Origin: Eubacteriaceae bacterium UBA7485
GTDB taxonomy: Bacteria > Bacillota > Clostridia > Eubacteriales > Eubacteriaceae
Assembly (NCBI GenBank): GCA_002478485.1
Contig: DLOL01000065.1
Coordinates: 5,151-14,782, forward strand
Length of the DNA: 9,632 nucleotides
Direction of reading: 5' to 3'
This document shows positions 1-5,240 of this stretch, one piece after another. A program made the position numbers and the translations under genes. The notes beneath the pieces were generated by a model. It had not been told where the DNA came from. It saw only the letters and a program-made list of their open reading frames with translations, and ran no database searches. The stretch's first letter is position 1, and each line of letters starts with the position of its first letter.

Positions 1-637
1 TCGCATCGCCCGCCGCCGCTCTTGCAAGGTGGGTCTTCGCATCCTCGTCCATCTCAATGTCCATCAGGCCGAGTCCCCTCTCCTGATCTTGAAGGGTTCT
101 TTCGATAAGGGAGGCGATCTCCTCTTCTCCGAGTCTTTTAAATTCAAAAATCGTGGATCGGGAGAGAAGCGGGGAATTGATTTCGAAATAGGGATTCTCC
201 GTCGTGGCCCCGATCAGGATGATCAGTCCGTCTTCCACGCTTGGAAGAAGCAGGTCCTGCTGCGCTTTGTTGAAGCGGTGGATTTCGTCGATGAACAGGA
301 TCGTCTTTCTTCCGTAGAGCAGGTTTTGCCTGGCCTGCTCGATGATCTCGGCCATTTCCTTCTTGCCGGAGGTGACGGCATTGATTTCATAAAACGACGC
401 TTTTGTCGTCTCAGCAATCACTTTGGCCAGTGTGGTCTTCCCGCTGCCGGGCGGACCGTAGAAAATCACAGAAGAAAGTTTATCCGCCTGAATCAGGCGG
501 TTCAGGAGCGTGCCTTCGCCGACAATCGCTTCCTGCCCGATGATATCTTCAAGGGCGGTTGGGCGCATGCGCACGGCCAGCGGCGCATCCGTTTTCTTTG
601 CCTGTTCTGCTTTCATGGAGAAAATACTCTCCTGCAT
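1..637 (-). CDS. rarA: Replication-associated recombination protein RarA/MgsA (AAA+ ATPase), C-terminal part outside window
   Basis: N-terminal 212 residues of a RarA/MgsA/WHIP-family ATPase, which acts at stalled replication forks and with RecA and SSB. Seen directly: the N-terminal signature [14 protein letters not shown] (residues 23–36), Walker A GPPGSGKT (61–68), Walker B ILFIDE followed by [10 protein letters not shown] (113–128), sensor-1 region GATTENP (143–149), and SPLLSR with the arginine-finger region (155–160). The family is usually about 420–450 residues, so roughly half is present and the gene is cut by the left window edge. The ATG at 637 is chosen because AAAGGG lies 7 nt upstream; an in-frame ATG at 616 is a weaker alternative. 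It starts 34 nt after the methyltransferase stop on the same strand, so it is probably the third gene of that operon. The identification is secure; operon membership is inferred from spacing. Confidence 0.95.
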   Translation of the reverse strand, partial: MQESIFSMKAEQAKKTDAPLAVRMRPTALEDIIGQEAIVGEGTLLNRLIQADKLSSVIFYGPPGSGKTTLAKVIAETTKASFYEINAVTSGKKEMAEIIEQARQNLLYGRKTILFIDEIHRFNKAQQDLLLPSVEDGLIILIGATTENPYFEINSPLLSRSTIFEFKRLGEEEIASLIERTLQDQERGLGLMDIEMDEDAKTHLARAAAGDA

Positions 638-671
638 TTCTTATCCCTTTCCAGCGGGTTTCCCCGGAAAA

Positions 672-2555
672 TTACAAGTAGATTTCTCTTAAAACGCAGT
701 CGTAAAGGGCTGTAAGCGCCTTTTGCTCGCCCGCATTAAGTTTATATATTTTATCACAAAGTCTGTTCCCTTTTGCATGCGCGAGGAGGGCTTCGCTCCT
801 TTTCTGTCCGCCTTTTTCAAGCACTTTTCGAACTTTCTCGTGAAAGGCGTAAAACTCCGGAACCGGAAGATTCATGACGCTGTGCGGATAATACTCGTAA
901 AGACGTCCGCCGAGCTTTTTCCCGGCAAGCTTGAACAGGCAGTCGTAAAACGGGGTGTTGAGAAGTGCGGCCAGCGTCCAGACGTTCCAGGGCGAATCAT
1001 GGACACGCATCCCGTATACATCCGCCGAGAAGCACCTCCCCTCGTCATCCACAAAAAACGCGTTTCTTTCCGCCTTGTAAGGCCAGATGATTTTCGTCTC
1101 ATTGAATTTCTCGATCTCCCGCTCCCATTGAAGCGCCCACCAGGGAATCCTTCCGTTTCTCACTTCCCGCCTCTTGACAAGTTTCTCTTTATACGGGGCG
1201 AGGGCAAGCTCTTCCTCGCTCGTGAGGATGTCGTTTTTGGAGATATAGATGATCTTCTTCTGAGATACGCCGACCGTTTCATGGAGAATCTCCCGGCTCT
1301 TGACCCAGTCTCTGACAGGAAAACGGGCGAGCGCATCCTCCACTCCGTCCTTGCGGATAAACGCTTCATCACATCCTGTGATGATTCCCTGAAAGGAGTC
1401 TGCTGTCTGAAAGAGCGCACCGCCTTCCTCCAGTATTTTTTCCTGCGCGCGAAGGTAGGGGCTGAATTCCGGTGGACTGGTGCGCCACTTTCCCTTTGCG
1501 GGAAGTCTGCTTTCATAAAAATAAAAAAGGCGGGCGTCCCGCTCCTTGAGCGACTCAAGAAGTTGTTTTTCTCGGATGCCTCGCGTATCCGGGTTTTTAA
1601 TCCGGCTAATCGCCGTCGGATTTCTCTTGCCTGTCTTCTTAAGTGTTAAGAGGACCAGATCCACACCGGGCCAGGACGCGACGCGCTGTCCGTAAAGATC
1701 AGTCATCTCGTCCACTTGAAACGTCCCGCTGATAAATTCTCTCAAGCCTTCTGCCCCTTCCGCTTCCATGAAATAACGACTCGTGAGAAGATAGAGCGTT
1801 CCTTCCGGTCTCAGAAGGGAGGCTGCAAGCGGGTAAAAGCAGTAGGAAATATCGGACTTCCTCTTGTAAACAGCACGGAAACGGCTGTCCCCTTTCAGGC
1901 AGGGATGGAGCTTTACGCTCTCCCGGCTTCCGATATATGGAGGATTAAGGAGAATCAAATCGAACGATTCACCGCCCAGATCCTGGGTGAGAACGTTGAT
2001 CTTTTTCACATTTCCTTCTTTTAGCTGAAGGCCGTGTGTAAAGTACAGGTCCATCTCAAGCGCGAGCAGACTCATCTCGTCAAGATCCCACGCGTGAACC
2101 TTTTCTTCGATTTCACGTTTTTCAAAATGCGCGAGCAGTTTTTCCACCAGGCACATGACCAGGCTTCCGCTTCCGCAACACAAATCAAGCACCTGCGGGC
2201 AGGACCTGCCAGGTTGGTAATTCCGTAAAAGTGCCTCTGCCAGGTCACGATCCGTAAAAAACCGGCCGTTTTCCTTCTTCTCCGCATTCTCGAGAAAAGC
2301 TTCCCGTATGGTGCTGAAAACGTATTTTTGCGGTAAAAGGGAAGGAAAGCTCGCCCGCTCTTTAGCGGTGAGCCCGCTTTCTGAACCTTTGGTCTCTAAA
2401 ATCAGCTTCTTCAGAAAGGATGGCGTCTCAAGGCCTTTCTCCCGGCATAAGGTCTCTCCGGCAAGGGCCGTCAAAGAAAAAAACCGGCCCTGCCGGTCTT
2501 CTTCCTGAACGAGCTTTTTTAAAAGCTTCTCAAACAAGCGTGTGCCGCTTTTCAT
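672..2555 (-). CDS. CamA-like N6-adenine DNA methyltransferase (Eco57I/TaqI-type fold, apparently orphan)
   Basis: A 627-residue class I SAM-dependent N6-adenine DNA methyltransferase. Seen: an N-terminal region of about 95 residues; motif X-like GRFFTDRDLAEALL (97–110); SAM-binding motif I VLDLCCGSGSL (122–132); catalytic motif IV NPPY (204–207); then a long target-recognition region (about 310–600). The C-terminal half contains SFQGIITGCDEAF (387–399), a WALQWERE block (473–480), WPYKAERNAFFVDD (491–504) and ADVYGMRVHD (511–520). This order and wording resemble, from memory, C. difficile CamA, an orphan methyltransferase that modifies the final A of CAAAAA and affects sporulation. CamA is shorter (about 577 residues), so the N-terminal extension is extra. 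No PD-(D/E)XK nuclease motif and no neighbouring restriction gene are visible. The start ATG overlaps the upstream stop (ATGA) and has only a weak Shine-Dalgarno, suggesting translational coupling. Target sequence unknown. Confidence 0.85.
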   Translation of the reverse strand: MKSGTRLFEKLLKKLVQEEDRQGRFFSLTALAGETLCREKGLETPSFLKKLILETKGSESGLTAKERASFPSLLPQKYVFSTIREAFLENAEKKENGRFFTDRDLAEALLRNYQPGRSCPQVLDLCCGSGSLVMCLVEKLLAHFEKREIEEKVHAWDLDEMSLLALEMDLYFTHGLQLKEGNVKKINVLTQDLGGESFDLILLNPPYIGSRESVKLHPCLKGDSRFRAVYKRKSDISYCFYPLAASLLRPEGTLYLLTSRYFMEAEGAEGLREFISGTFQVDEMTDLYGQRVASWPGVDLVLLTLKKTGKRNPTAISRIKNPDTRGIREKQLLESLKERDARLFYFYESRLPAKGKWRTSPPEFSPYLRAQEKILEEGGALFQTADSFQGIITGCDEAFIRKDGVEDALARFPVRDWVKSREILHETVGVSQKKIIYISKNDILTSEEELALAPYKEKLVKRREVRNGRIPWWALQWEREIEKFNETKIIWPYKAERNAFFVDDEGRCFSADVYGMRVHDSPWNVWTLAALLNTPFYDCLFKLAGKKLGGRLYEYYPHSVMNLPVPEFYAFHEKVRKVLEKGGQKRSEALLAHAKGNRLCDKIYKLNAGEQKALTALYDCVLREIYL

Positions 2556-2788
2556 GTGTATCTCGGGCCCTGGTAATTGTCGGACCGCCTTCTGAGCATT
2601 TCAGCATCAGGATCCACGCGCTGGGCGAGCTTTTCCAGAGAAGTGGCGATGCTCTTTAAGTAGATGCTCATCTCGTCAAGTCTGATTTTGACGTAATAAG
2701 CGACCAAAATTCCTGCGAACAGGAAAAAGATCAAAAGAACGGGGATAAAACTCCAAGCCGTTCCTGTTAATTGTGAGACAAAATCCAT
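2552..2788 (-). CDS. Small single-span membrane protein, coupled to the methyltransferase
   Basis: A 78-residue protein of unknown function. It has a short polar N terminus, one hydrophobic segment (about residues 13–33), then a charged amphipathic stretch IRLDEMSIYLKSIATSLEKL (35–54) that could form a short coiled coil, and a basic, polar tail ending GPRYT. The layout resembles small one-span Bacillota proteins such as the DUF4083 type, but I cannot assign it to a family. The ATG at 2788 is chosen because AAGAAAGGA lies 7 nt upstream. A longer reading from an ATG at 2824 is rejected because that codon overlaps a TATAAT promoter box. Its stop codon shares bases with the methyltransferase start (ATGA), so the two are probably translated as a coupled pair from one mRNA. 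The tail is probably cytoplasmic, judged from the lysine and arginines just after the membrane segment. Confidence 0.75.
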   Translation of the reverse strand: MDFVSQLTGTAWSFIPVLLIFFLFAGILVAYYVKIRLDEMSIYLKSIATSLEKLAQRVDPDAEMLRRRSDNYQGPRYT

Positions 2789-2822
2789 GGGAGAATCCTT
2801 TCTTGACCTAAATGCTTGAATC

Positions 2823-2828
2823 ATTATA
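2823..2828 (-). promoter_or_regulatory. Probable -10 box of the small protein–methyltransferase–rarA operon
   Basis: A perfect TATAAT read on the minus strand, about 35 nt before the ATG at 2788, which leaves room for a 5' leader of roughly 27 nt with its Shine-Dalgarno. The -35 element is poor: the best match is TTGCAG with a 19-bp spacer. The promoter may therefore be weak or need an activator. Confidence 0.5.
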
Positions 2829-2918
2829 AGCGTGAGATGTAAACAAACTGCAAAGAAATGAAGCGCAAAGTTACGGTAAGGTGATTTTCTTCCGATTTTT
2901 AGAAGAACTGGACAATTC

Positions 2919-2943
2919 GTTTAAAGGAATGAGAAAGGGATAT
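2919..2943 (+). promoter_or_regulatory. Possible sigma-B-like promoter for the antiporter
   Basis: GTTTAA (2919–2924), a 12-bp spacer, then GGGATAT (2937–2943). This fits the loose sigma-B pattern GTTT-N12–15-GGGWWW known from Bacillus and Staphylococcus. It would give a transcript starting near 2950. No convincing sigma-A promoter is visible in 2829–2940. Many Clostridia lack sigma-B, so this is tentative. Confidence 0.25.
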
Positions 2944-2971
2944 GAATAACCAAAACACAAAGGACTTTTAG
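2942..2971 (+). CDS. Possible 9-codon leader peptide ORF upstream of the antiporter terminator
   Basis: ATG at 2942 opens a reading frame encoding MNNQNTKDF, with a TAG stop at 2969–2971. This is 7 nt before the terminator hairpin (2979–2999). A ribosome at the stop codon would cover the 5' arm of the hairpin, which is the geometry of leader-peptide attenuation. Against it, the nearest Shine-Dalgarno-like run (AAAGGG, 2934–2939) is only 2 nt from the ATG, which is closer than normal, and short ORFs arise often by chance. It is also lost if transcription starts downstream of the sigma-B-like box at 2937–2942. Confidence 0.25.
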   Translation: MNNQNTKDF

Positions 2972-2978
2972 CCAACGA

Positions 2979-3009
2979 CGCCATCTTTCCAAGATGGCGC
3001 TTTTGTTTT
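2979..3009 (+). terminator. Intrinsic terminator in the antiporter leader (attenuator candidate)
   Basis: Perfect 9-bp stem CGCCATCTT/AAGATGGCG (2979–2987 with 2991–2999), 3-nt loop, then a C and TTTTGTTTT (3001–3009). It reads on the plus strand and ends 13 nt before the antiporter ATG, directly before its Shine-Dalgarno. No plus-strand gene precedes it in the window, so its likely role is premature termination of the antiporter's own transcript. In addition, 2951–2962 (CAAAACACAAAG) can pair with 3000–3010 (CTTTTGTTTTG) with one bulged C, an alternative pairing that takes in the U-tract. Confidence 0.8.
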
Positions 3010-3022
3010 GAAAGGAGCTTTT

Positions 3023-4621
3023 ATGACGACGATGATCATCTTAACGGGCATCATCATCCTGATCGCCCTCTTTCTTGAAAGAATCACACGCGTGATGGGA
3101 CTGCCGGTGCTCCTCGCATTCATTCTGCTCGGCATGCTCTTCGGGGTGGACGGACCATTTCATTTAAGTTTTGAGGATTACCGCCTGACTGAAAATCTGT
3201 GCACGATCTGTCTGATTTTTATCATGTTCTACGGCGGATTCGGAACAAAATGGAAAACCGCTAAGCAATCCGCCCCGCAGGCCATGCTCCTCTCAACAGC
3301 GGGTGTGCTGCTGACCACATTGCTAGTCGGCCTTTTCTGCCGCTTTGTCCTCTCCTTCTCCTGGATCACTGCACTTTTGTGCGGTGCGGTTATCAGCTCG
3401 ACGGATGCGGCTTCTGTTTTTTCGGTTCTTCGATCAAAACACCTGAATCTAAAAGAGGGAACCGCGCCGATGCTTGAGATCGAGTCGGGAAGCAACGACC
3501 CGGTAGCCTACATGCTCACGCTGGTGCTGATTAGTGCCGCAGGCGGAGACTTCAGCGCATCGGGAGCGGCCTTGATGCTGATCCGGCAGCTCTTGTTTGG
3601 ATGCGCAGCGGGGATTTTGACGGCACGGGCAGGCCTTCTGCTGCTGGGCCGAAAATGGATTAAGCCCGAAGAGATCACGCTGATCCTGTTCGCGCTCACG
3701 CTTCTCGCCTACGGAGCTGCGCAGATCACCGGAGGAAACGGATACCTGAGCGTATATCTTGCGGGTCTGATTCTGGGAAATGCAGAGTTTCCAGAAAAGA
3801 AAGCGGCTGTTCATTTTTTTGATGCTTTGACAAGCCTGACCCACATTCTTCTCTTCTTTATCCTGGGACTTCTCTCAACGCCTTCGAGAATCGCTTCGGT
3901 TGCACTGCCCGCTTTTCTTACCGCGCTGTTCTTAACTTTTATAGCAAGGCCTCTGACGGTATTCACCCTTCTCTCACCTTTTCACGCGTCTACCGGACAA
4001 AAGCTTCTGGTCTCCTGGTCGGGCTTGCGGGGGGCGGCTTCAATCGTCTTCTCCATTCTGGTGATGGAGAGCGGTGTGCTGGGAGAGCTGGATCTTTTTC
4101 ATTTTGTCTTTATGATTGTCCTCTTCTCCATCGCCGTGCAGGGTGCACTCCTTCCTGCTGTCTCAAAATGGACCGGCATGATCGATGAAAACGAGGATGT
4201 CTTCAAAACGTTCAACGACTATGCGGAGATTGCTCCTGTCGAATACATGGTGCAAACCGTGTTCCCCGGGCATCCCTGGTCCGGACTTCAGGTCAGCGAT
4301 CTTTCCCTCCCGCCTGATTTGCTCCTCACTTCCATTACGAGGGGAAATAACCGCGTGATTCCGGTCGGAAAGACAAAGATCCGAAACGGAGACCAGATCG
4401 TTCTGCAGGGTCCTTCCCTGCCGGAGGAAGCGGTGGGAAATCTGAACACGGTAAGGCTGACAGAAGATCATGAATGGACCGGAAAGGCGCTCAAAGAACT
4501 GGATCTCGGACACAAAAAGCTGATCGTCTCCGTCTTTCGAAATCATGAACATATCATCCCGGACGGAAACATGGTCCTCTCGAAAAACGATCTGCTGGTC
4601 ATCAGCCGGGGAGAAGACTGA
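3023..4621 (+). CDS. CPA1-family cation (K+ or Na+)/proton antiporter with C-terminal RCK_C-like domains
   Basis: A 532-residue membrane antiporter of the NhaP/NhaP2 (CvrA) type, exchanging K+ or Na+ for protons. Residues 1–385 are a dense series of about 12–13 hydrophobic segments. Seen: the GLPVLLAFILLGMLFG segment (26–41), STDAASVF (126–133), matching the unwound-helix TD motif, and ESGSNDPVAY (154–163) with the Asn-Asp pair typical of electroneutral CPA1 exchangers. A soluble tail from about 390 contains two similar units, one starting at W419 and one at W485, each of the pattern W-x-G, L-x-DL, I-x-P-x-G, D, R/Q-G, resembling TrkA_C/RCK_C. Such domains sense ligands, including c-di-AMP, in some antiporters. 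The ATG at 3023 follows AAAGGAG by 5 nt; a TTG at 3008 lies upstream of that Shine-Dalgarno and is rejected. The terminator just upstream suggests attenuation. Ion specificity cannot be read from sequence. Confidence 0.9.
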   Translation: MTTMIILTGIIILIALFLERITRVMGLPVLLAFILLGMLFGVDGPFHLSFEDYRLTENLCTICLIFIMFYGGFGTKWKTAKQSAPQAMLLSTAGVLLTTLLVGLFCRFVLSFSWITALLCGAVISSTDAASVFSVLRSKHLNLKEGTAPMLEIESGSNDPVAYMLTLVLISAAGGDFSASGAALMLIRQLLFGCAAGILTARAGLLLLGRKWIKPEEITLILFALTLLAYGAAQITGGNGYLSVYLAGLILGNAEFPEKKAAVHFFDALTSLTHILLFFILGLLSTPSRIASVALPAFLTALFLTFIARPLTVFTLLSPFHASTGQKLLVSWSGLRGAASIVFSILVMESGVLGELDLFHFVFMIVLFSIAVQGALLPAVSKWTGMIDENEDVFKTFNDYAEIAPVEYMVQTVFPGHPWSGLQVSDLSLPPDLLLTSITRGNNRVIPVGKTKIRNGDQIVLQGPSLPEEAVGNLNTVRLTEDHEWTGKALKELDLGHKKLIVSVFRNHEHIIPDGNMVLSKNDLLVISRGED

Positions 4622-4661
4622 TTTTCGTAATATTTATGTTATGCGACATTTTAAAATGCCA

Positions 4662-4689
4662 AAAAAAGGAGCCGGACGGCTCCTTTTTT
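4662..4689. terminator. Bidirectional terminator between antiporter and ilvN
   Basis: A 12-bp perfect stem: AAAAAAGGAGCC (4662–4673), loop GGAC, GGCTCCTTTTTT (4678–4689). The A-run on one arm and the T-run on the other make it work in both directions, serving the two convergent genes. The ilvN stop codon (4688–4690) lies inside its edge. Confidence 0.9.
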
Positions 4690-5233
4690 AGTCTTCCGGC
4701 ATGGAAAGCTTCTTCTTAGCCGGCGCTACATGGGTCTTTCCCCTCTGAAGCCCGGTTACGCCCGAACGGACAAACTCAATAATGCCGAAGGGCTTGATCA
4801 TGTCAAAGAACGCTTCAATCTTGCTTCCCGGCCCGACAATTTCAAGGACCAGGCTCTCAGGCGCCACATCAACCACATTGGCTCTGAACAGGTTGCAGAT
4901 ATTAACGATCTTGCTCCTTGTCTCGTCGTTGGCTTTGACCTTGATGTAGACAAGCTCTCTTCTTAAAGAACTCCCCTTCTCAAGTTCGACGATCTTGATC
5001 ACATCGACAAGTTTATAGAGCTGTTTGATGATCTGTTCAAGAACAGCGTCATCTCCCGAAAGCGTGATGGTCATACGGGAGATCTGCTCATCTTCTGTTG
5101 TGCCGACGGTGAGCGCGTCGATATTGTATCCGCGCCTGGAAAAGAGGCCGGACACTCTTGACAGAGTCCCTGCATTGTTGGCGACCAGCAAAGAGAGCAC
5201 GCGTCTTGAATTTGTATCTTTTAAATGTTCCAT
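4688..5233 (-). CDS. ilvN: Acetohydroxyacid (acetolactate) synthase small regulatory subunit
   Basis: A 181-residue regulatory subunit of acetohydroxyacid synthase, the first common enzyme of branched-chain amino acid synthesis. It binds the catalytic subunit, raises its activity and usually confers valine feedback inhibition. Seen: an N-terminal ACT domain (about 10–84) with the signature NNAGTLSRVSGLFSRRGYN (19–37), and an ALS_ss_C domain (about 96–172) with ESLVLEIVGPGSKIEAF (125–141). The tail is short and lysine-rich (about 164–181). The length fits the usual 160–185 residues. It starts 7 nt after the ilvB stop; its GAGG Shine-Dalgarno (5239–5242) overlaps that stop, so translation is probably coupled to ilvB. 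The residues usually linked to valine binding (Asn and Gly in NNAGTLSRV) are present, so normal feedback control is expected (inference). Confidence 0.95.
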   Translation of the reverse strand: MEHLKDTNSRRVLSLLVANNAGTLSRVSGLFSRRGYNIDALTVGTTEDEQISRMTITLSGDDAVLEQIIKQLYKLVDVIKIVELEKGSSLRRELVYIKVKANDETRSKIVNICNLFRANVVDVAPESLVLEIVGPGSKIEAFFDMIKPFGIIEFVRSGVTGLQRGKTHVAPAKKKLSMPED

Positions 5234-5240
5234 AAATGCC

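Noticed and set aside
29..1649. Long plus-strand open frames (29–715 and 723–1649)
   Set aside because: They lie opposite rarA and the methyltransferase, whose minus-strand proteins carry clear family motifs. The plus-strand translations show no recognisable domain and no convincing ribosome binding site.
672..2555. Type IIG restriction-methylation fusion
   Set aside because: I find no PD-(D/E)XK nuclease pattern in the N-terminal 95 residues, and 627 residues is short for such fusions (usually about 900–1100).
2552..2824. Longer 90-residue version of the small membrane protein starting at 2824
   Set aside because: Its ATG overlaps the TATAAT promoter box and has no Shine-Dalgarno, while the ATG at 2788 has a good one.
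2887..2907. Hairpin TTCTTC/GAAGAA upstream of the antiporter
   Set aside because: Only six base pairs, A/T-rich with a 9-nt loop and no U-tract. It could be an operator dyad but there is nothing further to support a function.
2829..2940. Known riboswitches (c-di-AMP ydaO type, c-di-GMP GEMM type) in the antiporter leader
   Set aside because: A short stretch, GCGCAAAGTTACGG, faintly recalls the GEMM core, but the second conserved half and the paired stems are missing. Nothing resembles the ydaO consensus.
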